A DNA stretch of 64,000 nucleotides, from positions 868,001 through 932,000 of the forward strand of contig NZ_CP046072.1 in the NCBI RefSeq assembly GCF_017357825.1. The letters run 5' to 3'. Positions within the stretch are counted from its first letter, which is position 1, and each line of letters opens with the position of its first letter. This stretch comes from Sulfurimonas aquatica. GTDB taxonomy: Bacteria; Campylobacterota; Campylobacteria; Campylobacterales; Sulfurimonadaceae. Positions 8,621-16,532 of this stretch are shown here, in pieces. A program made the translations under genes and the position numbers. The notes beneath the pieces were generated by a model. That model worked only from the letters and a program-made list of their open reading frames with translations, was not told the DNA's origin and did not search any database.

Positions 8621-9577
8621 TTATTTTAAAAGCTGTAGCTTTGAACTTGATGGGTAAAGTACTTTTCCAGAAGGAACAACAAGCGAAGAGTTTTTCAGGT
8701 GAACATCTTGGTCATCAAAAAAGATATGTGCCTTAAATGATTTAAGAATCTTACTCTTCTCTAAGCCACCAAGAAAAAAAGCTTCATCTACATAAACACC
8801 CCAATGTCTTAATGTTTTTATCACTCTTAGATCAGAGGGTGCGTTTCTTGCAGTAACAATAGCTATACGGATAGGAGAGAACTCCATTTTCATAGGTAGA
8901 CGCTCTTGAAGTTTTGCTAACTTCTTTAAGAAGGAAGCAAAAGGTCCCTCATTCATAGGTATATTTTGAGACTTTTGTTCGTTGTTATGAAAAGCTTCTA
9001 TACCTTCTTCTTTATAGACTAACTCACTACTCTCATCAAAAAGTACAGCATCTCCATCAAAAGCAATCCTTACTTGTTCATCTGAAATATCAGGCTTATA
9101 CTCTGGGGGTATATTTAAAACTGCTGAGGCACAGACACCATTGTCTATGACCTTTTGAGCATCTTCTTCATTAGTAGTTAAAAAAAGATCTACATCAAAC
9201 GCTTCAAGATAATCAGCACTAGATTCCCCTGCAGTAAAGGCAGAGCGAGTGATACTTAGCTCTAACTCTCGAATAGTGTTAAGTACTCTAACACCAGTGT
9301 CAGGAGAGTTCCTTGACATAATGACAACTTCAACAAGTGGTGCCTCTCCCTTTTTTTGATATCGATTTAGATTCAGTAATGCTCTGACAAGTGGATAGCC
9401 TATACCCGTTTCAAGTAATACGTCCTCATGCTTTAGCATAAACGCTCTGTAGATATCTATCGCGGTGTTAGGGTGTCTTTTAAACTCCTCTTTATAGAGG
9501 TTGTCAGCTTCACAAAGATCAAAAAGTGCTGTTGCTGAGATACCTATTACCAGTGTATTTTCTAAATTAAATGCCAA
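8621..9577 (-). CDS. Cytosolic 5'-nucleotidase family protein (NT5C1-like)
   Basis: A 318-residue protein resembling the PF06189 family, which dephosphorylates nucleoside monophosphates. The typical N-terminal pattern NTLVIGISATALFDL, the segment LVEVVIMSRNSPDTGVRV, the acidic IAFDGDAVLFDE and the C-terminal FFDDQDVH fit a HAD-like fold. The start is a TTG at 9577, supported by AAAGGA six bases upstream; no ATG fits as well. There is no signal peptide, so it is predicted to be cytoplasmic and act in nucleotide salvage. Assignment is from recognised family patterns; substrate preference cannot be read from sequence. Confidence 0.82.
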   Translation of the reverse strand: MAFNLENTLVIGISATALFDLCEADNLYKEEFKRHPNTAIDIYRAFMLKHEDVLLETGIGYPLVRALLNLNRYQKKGEAPLVEVVIMSRNSPDTGVRVLNTIRELELSITRSAFTAGESSADYLEAFDVDLFLTTNEEDAQKVIDNGVCASAVLNIPPEYKPDISDEQVRIAFDGDAVLFDESSELVYKEEGIEAFHNNEQKSQNIPMNEGPFASFLKKLAKLQERLPMKMEFSPIRIAIVTARNAPSDLRVIKTLRHWGVYVDEAFFLGGLEKSKILKSFKAHIFFDDQDVHLKNSSLVVPSGKVLYPSSSKLQLLK

Positions 9578-9630
9578 AGTAAATCCTTTTGTAAATTTAT
9601 TATAGTAAAATAATTACATTAAAGGAAAAC

Positions 9631-9876
9631 ATGGCTTATTTTACATACATACTTAAGTGTAGCGATGCAACTCTCTATACTGGAATCACTACAGATATTA
9701 AACGCAGAATTGATGAACATAATAACTCTGACAAGGGTGCAAAATATACAAGGTTGAGACGGCCAGTCGAACTTGTTTATAGTGAAAAGAGTGAAGATAG
9801 AAGTAGTGCCTCTAAACGCGAGTATGCCATAAAAAAGATGTCGCGTTTAAAAAAACTGGAGCTTATAAATGCTTAG
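9631..9876 (+). CDS. GIY-YIG domain protein, UPF0213 (YhbQ-like)
   Basis: An 81-residue single-domain GIY-YIG protein. The fold's signature appears as YFTYILKCSD then LYTGITTDIKRRIDEHN, with the conserved arginine after the second half-motif. Small proteins of this type are related to UvrC and homing-endonuclease catalytic domains and may process DNA, but their cellular role is uncertain. AAAGGA lies four bases before the ATG. The 3' end overlaps the next gene by 8 bp, so the two are probably co-transcribed. Confidence 0.85.
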   Translation: MAYFTYILKCSDATLYTGITTDIKRRIDEHNNSDKGAKYTRLRRPVELVYSEKSEDRSSASKREYAIKKMSRLKKLELINA

Positions 9877-10321
9877 CATATATGTAGATGGAGATGCTTT
9901 TCCAAATCCTCTTAAACCAATACTTTTTCGCTCAATTGAGCGTTTAGGTATAAAAACAGTAGTTGTAGCGAACAAAAAGATAGACATCGGAAAGTCAAAA
10001 AATATCACATATATGATAGTAGACGCTGGAGCAGACGAGGCAGACCACAAGATAGTAGAGATGGTCCAAGAGGGTGACCTAGTTATAACTGCTGACATAC
10101 CACTTGCAGATAGAGTGATAAGTAAGAACGCACATGCGATAGACCATCGTGGAGAGCTTTATAGTGTTGATAACATCAAACAGTATCTTGCAATGAGAAA
10201 TTTAATGGATAAGATTCGTGAGAGTGGAGAGATAACCAAAGGTCCTAAGCCTTTTTCAACTAAAGATGCACATGAGTTTGCAAATCAAATTCATAGGTTT
10301 TTGACAAAACATTTTAAATAA
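9869..10321 (+). CDS. YaiI/YqxD family protein (UPF0178, DUF188)
   Basis: A 150-residue protein of the UPF0178 family, a PIN-like fold thought to be nuclease-related. Family markers are IYVDGDAFPNPLKPIL at the N-terminus, YMIVDAGADEADHKIVEM in the middle and LVITADIPLADRVI, which carry the conserved aspartates. The reaction has not been established for the family. It overlaps the GIY-YIG gene by 8 bp, and a TGGAG seven bases before its ATG lies inside that gene. The 3' end converges on the SprA-type gene with 18 bp between stops. Confidence 0.85.
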   Translation: MLSIYVDGDAFPNPLKPILFRSIERLGIKTVVVANKKIDIGKSKNITYMIVDAGADEADHKIVEMVQEGDLVITADIPLADRVISKNAHAIDHRGELYSVDNIKQYLAMRNLMDKIRESGEITKGPKPFSTKDAHEFANQIHRFLTKHFK

Positions 10322-10339
10322 CTAGAAATATAAAAAAAT

Positions 10340-10969
10340 TTAGGCTGGAATATCTAGTCTAATAGTATTATCATCTTCTTTTTTTTCATTAATATCATTT
10401 AAATTATTTTTATAGGTATCTTGACCTTGTACTTTTTCTAAATCTTCTTTAGCTTTTTGCTGTTGTGCTTTCATCTCCATAACGCGAGCACTCGCCGCAA
10501 CTGCAAAGTCTTGAGAAGATGGTTCACCCGCAGCCATTGCAGAAGCTATCACTTGTCTTGCATTTCTAATAGCCTCTTCAGGAGTGGATGCGGCTGGAGT
10601 AGTTATAGATACTTCTCCACCAATAGCATACATCTTTCCATCAGGACCCTGTTGGTAACTAAAAGAAGCTGCCCCCGTCATTCCACCACCAGCTCCTTGA
10701 TGAGCTGACTCATGTGCTTTAACTTCAGCATCACGAGCTGCTAAATCTTTGACGAGTTTTTTTTCATCTTCGCTAAGCTCATCCACAGATGAAGCAGATC
10801 TTTGTTCTTTTTCTTTTTGGAGTTTTTCTATTTGAGCTTGAGGGCTTTTGTCCTCTCTTTTTCTAAGAGGGTCCTCTTCAACGACAAGCATCTCTTTGTC
10901 GTTAAGTCGAATAGTATAATTTGAACCGATATCGTAAAGTGTACTTAATCCTATCTGCATAATCTCCAT
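10340..10969 (-). CDS. SprA-related putative metalloprotease
   Basis: A 209-residue protein matching the SprA-related family (PF12118-like). The core EVKAHESAHQGAGGGMTGAA contains an HExxH zinc-protease motif (H86, E87, H90), followed by the family's glycine-rich stretch and QQGPDGKMYAIGGEVSI. The N- and C-terminal thirds are charged and low in complexity. Similar proteins are common in Campylobacter and its relatives as putative metalloproteases; activity has not been shown to my knowledge. No signal peptide is obvious. A second ATG nine bases downstream could also serve as start; the first has no better ribosome binding site. Confidence 0.75.
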   Translation of the reverse strand: MEIMQIGLSTLYDIGSNYTIRLNDKEMLVVEEDPLRKREDKSPQAQIEKLQKEKEQRSASSVDELSEDEKKLVKDLAARDAEVKAHESAHQGAGGGMTGAASFSYQQGPDGKMYAIGGEVSITTPAASTPEEAIRNARQVIASAMAAGEPSSQDFAVAASARVMEMKAQQQKAKEDLEKVQGQDTYKNNLNDINEKKEDDNTIRLDIPA

Positions 10970-11021
10970 TATAGCACTTAAACGCTATTATTTCAATAAC
11001 TAATATTATATGGATAAATAA

Positions 11022-11243
11022 ATGGAATTTGAATTAAAAGATGAGTATATAGAACTTTTTAAACTACTCAAAGTTTTAGATTTAGTAGATACAGGTGCTC
11101 AAGCAAAGATGATAGTCTCAGATGGTTATGTTCTTAGAAATGGAGAGGTTGAGTTAAGAAAACGAGCTAAGATAGTCGCCGGTGACCATCTAACAGTAGG
11201 TGGTGATGTAACTATAGACGTAGTTGCCGCTAAAAAATCATAA
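11022..11243 (+). CDS. Small S4-domain RNA-binding protein (YbcJ-like)
   Basis: A 73-residue protein consisting almost only of an S4 RNA-binding domain: LKVLDLVDTGAQAKMIVSDGYVLRNG followed by ELRKRAKIVAGD. E. coli YbcJ is the closest recognised type, and such proteins are thought to bind structured RNA. It stands alone, divergent from the SprA-type gene 52 bp upstream. A rho-independent terminator follows the stop. Confidence 0.85.
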   Translation: MEFELKDEYIELFKLLKVLDLVDTGAQAKMIVSDGYVLRNGEVELRKRAKIVAGDHLTVGGDVTIDVVAAKKS

Positions 11244-11257
11244 ATAGATAGATAAAG

Positions 11258-11303
11258 AATATTTTGACTACTTCTAACTTCTAGTATGTCAAGATATTTT
11301 TTT
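11258..11303 (+). terminator. Rho-independent terminator after the S4 gene
   Basis: AATATTTTGAC (11258-11268) pairs with GTCAAGATATT (11288-11298), eleven pairs with one G-T wobble, and a run of seven T follows. It separates the S4 gene from the DUF302-like gene. Confidence 0.75.
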
Positions 11304-11384
11304 ATTAATTAAATAGTTTCCTTCCACAATCATTTCACAATTACTTCATATACTACCCTTGTAATAAAAATAAAGGATAGCAAA

Positions 11385-12383
11385 ATGAAAACATTTAACA
11401 AAACTTTACTAAGCCTAACAATGATAGGTTTTGGACTTTTTTCAACAAATTTACTAGGTGCCCAAGGGGTTAGATTTACTATAGTTGATGGCGATGTTAG
11501 TCAAAAGTATGCAAAGATGATTAGCACAAGCCTTGAAGATACAGGCTTTGTCTTGTCTGATCCACATGAAAGAATTAATGATGCATATGCAAAAAGATAT
11601 GGTAATCCAGAAGATCCAGATTATGATAAAGATGAGTGGAATGTAAACTTGGATAATCTTGGGTTTTACACTATAGCGCATGATGAGAAGTTAAATAAAC
11701 TACTTAAGGTTGCTCCAGAGCTTGGTGGTTTTTCACCTTTTAATCATCTTATTTATAAGAATAAAAGTGAAAACAAAACATATGTAGGTCATTTAGACCC
11801 AAATACAATGCTTGATATTGTCGGGGTTAAAGATTCTAACGTAAGAGAAGAGTTTGTATCTCTATTTGATCCACTTGATAAATGGATTACTGATGAGTTG
11901 GGTGGTGAAGTAAAAACAACAACATTTGACTCGTTGTCTGCAAAACCAATGATGACATACGAATTTGAATTTGATAGACCAGAGGATATAACAGAGTTTA
12001 CTGCAACATTTCAAGAGGAGTTTGAAGCTGCTTTTGAAGAGAACAAGTACATCATAGCCGGTTTTAAAGACTTCAAAGAGGGGTATGAAGATTTAGAGAT
12101 GGAGTTTGAAGAGTATGATGCTTACTGGGTTTACTCTTTATGTCATTTTACATTCTCATACAACATGTTTAATAAGGGTCGTCCAGATACGGGAGTTTTT
12201 GCACCGTGTTCAATGTATATGTATATCAAAGAGGGAACAAACAAATTAGTGATTGGTATGCCAAAATTATCAAACTGGATTGCTGTAGGCAGTGTAAAAG
12301 ATAGAGCAAAAATTGAGTGGACTAAAAAGATAGACAGCGAAATCATGTCGATTATGAAATCTCTTGGTGCTAGAGAGATTTAA
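11385..12383 (+). CDS. Exported protein with two DUF302-like domains
   Basis: A 332-residue protein with a signal peptide (LLSLTMIGFGLFSTNLLGAQ, cleavage probably after LLGA), so it is expected in the periplasm. The mature part looks like two divergent copies of one fold. The second ends VYSLCHFTFSYNMFNKG, then PDTGVFAPCSMYMYI, which resembles the DUF302 pattern with its conserved cysteines and proline; the first has GFSPFNHLIYKN at the matching place but lacks the cysteines. Function is unknown. The start is supported by AAGGA seven bases upstream. It is monocistronic, bounded by a terminator on each side. The DUF302 assignment is by eye. Confidence 0.6.
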   Translation: MKTFNKTLLSLTMIGFGLFSTNLLGAQGVRFTIVDGDVSQKYAKMISTSLEDTGFVLSDPHERINDAYAKRYGNPEDPDYDKDEWNVNLDNLGFYTIAHDEKLNKLLKVAPELGGFSPFNHLIYKNKSENKTYVGHLDPNTMLDIVGVKDSNVREEFVSLFDPLDKWITDELGGEVKTTTFDSLSAKPMMTYEFEFDRPEDITEFTATFQEEFEAAFEENKYIIAGFKDFKEGYEDLEMEFEEYDAYWVYSLCHFTFSYNMFNKGRPDTGVFAPCSMYMYIKEGTNKLVIGMPKLSNWIAVGSVKDRAKIEWTKKIDSEIMSIMKSLGAREI

Positions 12384-12389
12384 ATTTTA

Positions 12390-12417
12390 AGTGCACCACA
12401 TTAATATGTGGTGCACT
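12390..12417. terminator. Bidirectional hairpin terminator between convergent genes
   Basis: A perfect 12-bp stem with arms AGTGCACCACAT (12390-12401) and ATGTGGTGCACT (12406-12417) and a four-base TAAT loop. It lies between the DUF302-like gene and the convergent repeat lipoprotein gene and can serve both. Confidence 0.8.
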
Positions 12418-12441
12418 ATATAGAGAATATGTTTATTAACC

Positions 12442-14022
12442 TTAAAGTCCTAAAGACTCTAAAGTTTTAAGTGTTAAAGCACCTTGAGATAACTGATTAT
12501 CTTTTTGGTAAGCTTTTATAGCTTTAGTAGTTTCAGGTCCGTAAATACCATCAATGCTTGTAATAGCATACCCTTTTTCTTTTAGTGCAGTTTGAACTTT
12601 AGAAATTACAGCAGGATTTGTGTTTGTTTCACATAAAATTTCTTGCCATCTTAGGTATGAATCTGAAGTTTTTGAAACTTTTTTATATGAACTGTAAACA
12701 GCTGGAATCTCTTTTGTTCTTTCTTGAGCTGGTGTGTCAACAACTCTTGTTTTAACGATTTTACTAATACATGGGATTTCAACTTCTTTTGTAGTTGCTG
12801 GAGTAGCAATTACTTGTCTAGTGATTGTTTTGTAAACAGCTGGAGTTATAACTTCTTTTGTAGAAGCAGGAGTATCAACTACTTGTCTAGTGATTGTTTT
12901 GTAAACAGCAGGAGTTATAACTTCTTTTGTCGTTGCAGGAGTATCAATAACTTGCTTAGTTACTGTTTTATAAATAGCAGGAGTTACAACTGTTTTTGTA
13001 CTCGGAGTAGTTGTAACATCTTTTGTACTAATTGTTTTATATACAGCCGGTGTAATTATTTTTTTAGTATGTGCTGCTACATCTACAACTTTTGTCGTAA
13101 CAGTTTTATATTTTGCAGGTACTTCAACAAGACACATAATCTCACCTGTTGAATCATCCATCTTTTCTATTGCACCATGACCTCTCTTCCATGTTGAATA
13201 TGCATTTGCAACAAGAACCTCTTCTGTTACTGTTTTATAAGTAGCTGGAATAGTAACTAGTTCTGTTTTTTCTTCTGCTACCATTACTTCTTGTGTTGAA
13301 GTCCCATAAGTTGCTGGAATAACTACTAGCTCTGTTTTCTCTTCACTAATAAGTACTTCTGAAGTTACAGTTTTATATGTAGCAGGAATAGCTTTAAGCT
13401 CTCTTTTTTCCTCTGCAACCATTACTTTTTCTGTTTGTGTTTTGTATGTAGCAGGAATAACTTTAAGCTCTCTTTTTTCCTCTGCAACCATTACTTTTTC
13501 TGTTTCATTTTTATATGTAGCAGGTACTGATATGAGCTTAGTACTAGGCTCTCTTATCATTACAGTTTTTTCTACTACTTTATAAGTAGCAGGAATAATT
13601 TCTATCTCTGTTTTAGCTTCTTCTTGTAATCTCTCAACTAAACTCTCTTCGTATACAGCTGGAACAAGAACACGTGCATAACACTCTCCAGTTTTTGCAT
13701 TTGGTGGGATAAGTGCATTTGAAACTGCATTTGCATCTTGTATCTCTGTTGAATGCGTTTGAGCTTCAGTCATGCTAGCTTCCATAGGCTCTCTTGACTC
13801 TAAGTCTTTTATTTTACTATTAGCATTATTGAGCTGACTTGTAGTGCTATTTAACTGATTTGTAGTACTATCAAGTTTTCCTGCTTTCTCGTTTGCTACA
13901 TTTAACTCTTGTGTTAACCTTTGTATCTCTTGATCTTTTTGAACGTCTGTCATAGTAGAACAACCTGAGATCGCTAGAGCGATAGAAGATGCAACTACAG
14001 ATGTTTTTATATATTTATACAT
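12442..14022 (-). CDS. Lipoprotein with PATYK/PAVYK repeats and peptidoglycan-binding domain
   Basis: A 526-residue protein starting with a lipoprotein signal (VASSIALAISGC, lipidated cysteine at 21). A short coiled coil rich in Asn/Gln/Ser follows. Residues of about 105-460 hold about fourteen repeats of roughly 20-23 residues. The first half reads like IPATYKTVTEEVLVAEEKTEL, split here as IPATYKTVT and a charged strand; the second half reads ITPAVYKTITRQV then DTPATTKEV. The two halves are separated by a cysteine- and tryptophan-containing linker. The last 60 residues match a PG_binding_1 domain (KEKGYAITSIDGIYGPETT). It should tether peptidoglycan to a membrane through a rod of repeats. 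AAGGA precedes the ATG. The function is unknown and the repeat family is not one I can name. Confidence 0.75.
   Translation of the reverse strand: MYKYIKTSVVASSIALAISGCSTMTDVQKDQEIQRLTQELNVANEKAGKLDSTTNQLNSTTSQLNNANSKIKDLESREPMEASMTEAQTHSTEIQDANAVSNALIPPNAKTGECYARVLVPAVYEESLVERLQEEAKTEIEIIPATYKVVEKTVMIREPSTKLISVPATYKNETEKVMVAEEKRELKVIPATYKTQTEKVMVAEEKRELKAIPATYKTVTSEVLISEEKTELVVIPATYGTSTQEVMVAEEKTELVTIPATYKTVTEEVLVANAYSTWKRGHGAIEKMDDSTGEIMCLVEVPAKYKTVTTKVVDVAAHTKKIITPAVYKTISTKDVTTTPSTKTVVTPAIYKTVTKQVIDTPATTKEVITPAVYKTITRQVVDTPASTKEVITPAVYKTITRQVIATPATTKEVEIPCISKIVKTRVVDTPAQERTKEIPAVYSSYKKVSKTSDSYLRWQEILCETNTNPAVISKVQTALKEKGYAITSIDGIYGPETTKAIKAYQKDNQLSQGALTLKTLESLGL
12780..13020 (-). repeat. 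Tandem 69-bp coding repeats in the lipoprotein gene
   Basis: Consecutive units of about 69 bp (23 codons) encode PAVYKTITRQV plus DTPATTKEV. Two neighbouring units are nearly identical at the DNA level over ATTGTTTTGTAAACAGC and TTATAACTTCTTTTGT. This indicates recent unit duplication inside the gene and possible copy-number change between strains. Confidence 0.7.
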
Positions 14023-14165
14023 TTGAATCCTTTTTTATTTTGGGAATTGTAACCACAACAAATGAGTTATTAGTGAGTGAATATATATAATTTTTTTTAA
14101 TATAAAAATCACTCTTTACTCATTAATCAATGGTATAGTTCTATTAAATTTATCAAGGAATGAAA

Positions 14166-14648
14166 ATGAAAAAAATATTTATATCTTCGTGTATGGCGAT
14201 GTCTCTTTTTACAGTTGGGGCAAATGCTAAAAATTGTATTATGGTTGAAGAGTTAAATGTAGAGTTTAAAAATGCTTCTACTATATATAGTAATGATACT
14301 GAGAAGAAAGAGGTTCATAATTTTGCTAAATTTATGAAAGAAACAGATGTTTATGCAGTTATTGAAGGTCATACTAACTCTATAGCTAATGCTAAGTATA
14401 ACTACGACCTCTCTACAAAAAGAGCTGTAAAAGTAATGAGTGAACTAGAGGCTTTAGGTGTAGGCAAATCACATGTAAGAGCTATGGGTTTTGGTGAAAC
14501 CACACCTTTATATGACAACAGTACTAAAGATGGAGCAGACAAAAACAGAAGAGTTATTGCTGAGGTATTTAATTCCGCAGAGGAACTTGATGCATATATT
14601 AAATCACAAAAAAGTAGAATTAAAGGTATTGTTTATAAAGAACAATAA
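14166..14648 (+). CDS. Exported OmpA-domain protein
   Basis: A 160-residue protein with a signal peptide (KKIFISSCMAMSLFTVGANA) and one OmpA C-terminal domain: VYAVIEGHTNS, then NYDLSTKRAVKVM and VRAMGFGETTP, ending DGADKNRRVIAEV. The domain binds peptidoglycan non-covalently. No membrane-barrel part is present. I chose the ATG at 14166 over the one at 14160 because AAGGA ends only one base before 14160 but seven bases before 14166. It lies next to the repeat lipoprotein (divergent), which also has a peptidoglycan-binding domain. Its 3' end faces the left boundary of the mobile element. Confidence 0.88.
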   Translation: MKKIFISSCMAMSLFTVGANAKNCIMVEELNVEFKNASTIYSNDTEKKEVHNFAKFMKETDVYAVIEGHTNSIANAKYNYDLSTKRAVKVMSELEALGVGKSHVRAMGFGETTPLYDNSTKDGADKNRRVIAEVFNSAEELDAYIKSQKSRIKGIVYKEQ

Positions 14649-14657
14649 TACCTATAT

Positions 14658-14676
14658 CCCTATTGGATAAATAGGG
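14658..14676. terminator. Hairpin after the OmpA-domain gene
   Basis: CCCTATT (14658-14664) and AATAGGG (14670-14676) form a seven-pair stem around a GGATA loop, nine bases after the OmpA stop. It also overlaps the stop codon of the displaced DUF445 3' end on the minus strand, so it was probably the shared terminator of the two convergent genes before integration. Confidence 0.5.
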
Positions 14677-14719
14677 AGCTCACTAATCCAATAAGTCCAC
14701 CAAAGACTAAACCCCCTAC
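14660..14719 (-). pseudogene. Displaced 3' end of the DUF445 gene (left attachment site)
   Basis: On the minus strand this stretch reads VGGLVFGGLIGLVSSLFIQ then TAG. The intact DUF445 gene at the other end of the element finishes VVWGGVFGGLIGLVSSFFI. About 30 of 42 bases match, with most differences in third codon positions, and the longest exact run is CCACCAAA (14697-14704). This is what integration into the 3' end of a gene leaves: the host's own tail on one side and an element-supplied tail on the other. Joining this tail to the DUF445 body restores a normal gene. Confidence 0.8.
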
Positions 14720-14720
14720 A

Positions 14721-14812
14721 TTTACAATCTTTTACAATCTTCTATAGCTACCTAAATAAGGCATTTATAAGTCTTTCATTATTCTACCAGTATTTACAGT
14801 CTTTTGCAGTAT
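14721..14812 (+). repeat. 10-bp direct repeats inside the left end
   Basis: TTTACAATCT occurs twice in tandem (14721-14740), and a related pair TTTACAGTCT/TTTGCAGTAT lies at 14793-14812. TTTGCAGT recurs near the right end at 31930. Ten-base spacing puts the copies on one helical face. These may be binding sites for the integrase or excisionase. Confidence 0.45.
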
Positions 14813-14830
14813 TATGCTATTATCATCCTA

Positions 14831-14917
14831 TTTGTTGTAAAACTTTGTTGTAAAAAATACTTATAGTAGGTATTTACAAGGGATAAATAATATTACAACA
14901 TTTTATTTGTTGTAAAA
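14831..14917 (+). repeat. TTTGTTGTAAAA repeats at the left end (putative integrase arm sites)
   Basis: Direct copies start at 14831, 14844 and 14906. An inverted partial copy, TTACAACA, lies around 14893-14900 and forms a hairpin with the last direct copy. The first two are 13 bp apart, the same spacing as the pair at the right end. They lie between the attachment core and the integrase gene, where arm-type sites and an integrase promoter operator are expected. Confidence 0.55.
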
Positions 14918-14930
14918 AATAGGTTTTAGC

Positions 14931-15344
14931 ATGAGTTTGAGACAAGAATATCCACACGAAAAAATTTTAGATAGATATATAATGAGTAACAAATTAATTG
15001 GTGAATCTATGCCACATATAACTAAATCACTTAGAGAATATATGAGTATTAAAGATATCGAATTACTAGAGTCTTTACTAGAGACAGTAACAATTTACAG
15101 AGCTACATCTATACTCGAAGCAAAAGGAGATATAAATGATATTGGACAAAGTTGGACACTTGATATAAAAATAACTCAATTCTTTGCTTATAAAAATATT
15201 CATCAAGAAACAGATAGATGTGTAATGACTTCAACAATCAAAAAAGAGTTTATTTTTGCTTATATTGGAGAAAGAGAAGAAAGTGGGTGTGTAGTTAATT
15301 ATACAAAGTTAGAAAATATAAGTTATTCTAAAATAAAGGTTTGA
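14931..15344 (+). CDS. Small protein of unknown function, possibly ADP-ribosyltransferase-like
   Basis: A 137-residue cytoplasmic protein. I do not recognise a named family. The sequence TIYRATS (Arg57), GQSWTLDIKITQFFA (72-86) and AYIGEREES (110-118) has the order and spacing of the R / S-T-x / E-x-E triad of arginine-type ADP-ribosyltransferase folds, but this is pattern reading only. It is the first gene inside the element, in the position where satellites and prophages often carry accessory genes. AGG lies seven bases before its ATG. The integrase starts three bases after its stop, so both are likely on one transcript. Alternatives: a regulator of the integrase, or an unrelated fold. Confidence 0.5.
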   Translation: MSLRQEYPHEKILDRYIMSNKLIGESMPHITKSLREYMSIKDIELLESLLETVTIYRATSILEAKGDINDIGQSWTLDIKITQFFAYKNIHQETDRCVMTSTIKKEFIFAYIGEREESGCVVNYTKLENISYSKIKV

Positions 15345-15347
15345 AAA

Positions 15348-16532
15348 ATGGGTTTTAGAAAGATAAGAGCTAAGAAATATAGTGGAATTTATGAGTATTT
15401 CAAAGACAGTGATAAAGATAAAAAAACTATAGCTTTTTATATTTCATATCGTGACCTTGATAATAAAGTTAAAAAAAATAGATGTGATGCTACAAGCAAA
15501 GAAGATGCTTTACAAATTTTAAATGATAAAAGAACAGAATTAACAAGAGATAGAAACGAAATACAAAAAGATGCTTCACTCCTACACCAAAAAGTAATGA
15601 ATAAAAATTTAACGCTTGAAGATATTTCGAAACTTTATTTTCCTACTAAAACAGCTAAAACAATTAAAATGATTAGTGCAGGGTATTACAGTCATATTAA
15701 TCCTATATTGGGAAAGATAAAAATAACTAAGATTAAAACTACTGATATAAAAAATCTCAGTGATGTACTTAAAGAGAAAAAATCAAGACATGGAACACCA
15801 CTCAATCCAAGAACGGTAAAAAAACAAATTGCTAACTTAAGAGCCTTGTTTAATTGGGCAGTAAAAGAAAACTATGTTGATAAAAACCCTGTTGTTATAA
15901 AAGAAATCATTAAAGTGGATGCCAATGAAGCAGGACGGGTTTTATCAGATGAAGAACTTGAAAAACTATGGAACTTAGATGAGTTTCAACTAAAACCTAG
16001 ATTATTATTGTTTTTAAAAGCTTGTTACCATACAGGAGCTAGACCGTCAGCCGTTATGGACATACAAGTAAAGCATATTAACTTTGATAAAGGAGCGATA
16101 CATATTAGAGCCATGAAGCAAGGAAAACCCTACGATGCTAGAGTAAGTAAAGAGTTATTAGATTTACTTCATGAGTGGATACTAAAACATAACTTAGTAC
16201 ATGATAACTTCATTTTTTTCCCAATGCAGCTATATAAGAGATCTACAACTGACAAAGAACGAAAGTCTATTAAAAATAGTTCAACAAGATACTCAGGTTA
16301 TGCAGAACTACTAAGAAAAATATTTGATAAATACTTTAATCAAAATATAGGAACTTATGATCATGCTTATAGAGTGACTGTTTATACTATGAGGCGAACA
16401 AGTGCAACAAATGTTTATAAAAAATTTGGAATAGTTCATGCAAAAAAGTTTCTAAATCATACCGAGATTAATACCACGATGAAATATCTAAATATTGATG
16501 ATGATATGGAGGTAATTGATTATGGGCTTTAA
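15348..16532 (+). CDS. int: Tyrosine recombinase (site-specific integrase)
   Basis: A 394-residue phage-type integrase that would insert and excise the element at the DUF445 3' end. It has an N-terminal arm-binding region, a SAM-like core-binding domain (about 90-190) and a catalytic domain. Catalytic residues: Arg232 in HTGARPSAV, a lysine in the MKQGK loop (257-260), Arg349 in YTMRRTSAT, His371 in LNHTEIN and the nucleophile Tyr380 in MKYLNI. The position normally holding the first histidine of HxxR is Tyr346 here. AAAGG precedes the ATG. The gene lies about 640 bp from the left core. The next gene overlaps it by 11 bp. Confidence 0.93.
   Translation: MGFRKIRAKKYSGIYEYFKDSDKDKKTIAFYISYRDLDNKVKKNRCDATSKEDALQILNDKRTELTRDRNEIQKDASLLHQKVMNKNLTLEDISKLYFPTKTAKTIKMISAGYYSHINPILGKIKITKIKTTDIKNLSDVLKEKKSRHGTPLNPRTVKKQIANLRALFNWAVKENYVDKNPVVIKEIIKVDANEAGRVLSDEELEKLWNLDEFQLKPRLLLFLKACYHTGARPSAVMDIQVKHINFDKGAIHIRAMKQGKPYDARVSKELLDLLHEWILKHNLVHDNFIFFPMQLYKRSTTDKERKSIKNSSTRYSGYAELLRKIFDKYFNQNIGTYDHAYRVTVYTMRRTSATNVYKKFGIVHAKKFLNHTEINTTMKYLNIDDDMEVIDYGL

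Noticed and set aside
12724-13152. Plus-strand frame of 142 codons rich in Cys, Ser, Asn and Tyr
   Set aside because: It is the antisense shadow of the PAVYK repeat region. Its regular composition comes from the repeat codons, and it has no ribosome binding site.
12780-13620. Regularly spaced repeats that could suggest a CRISPR array
   Set aside because: The repeats are in frame at a spacing of about 69 bp, vary at codon third positions and encode a continuous protein. There are no unique spacers and no cas genes.
14160-14165. ATG at 14160 as start of the OmpA-domain gene
   Set aside because: The AAGGA element ends only one base upstream; the ATG at 14166 has correct spacing.
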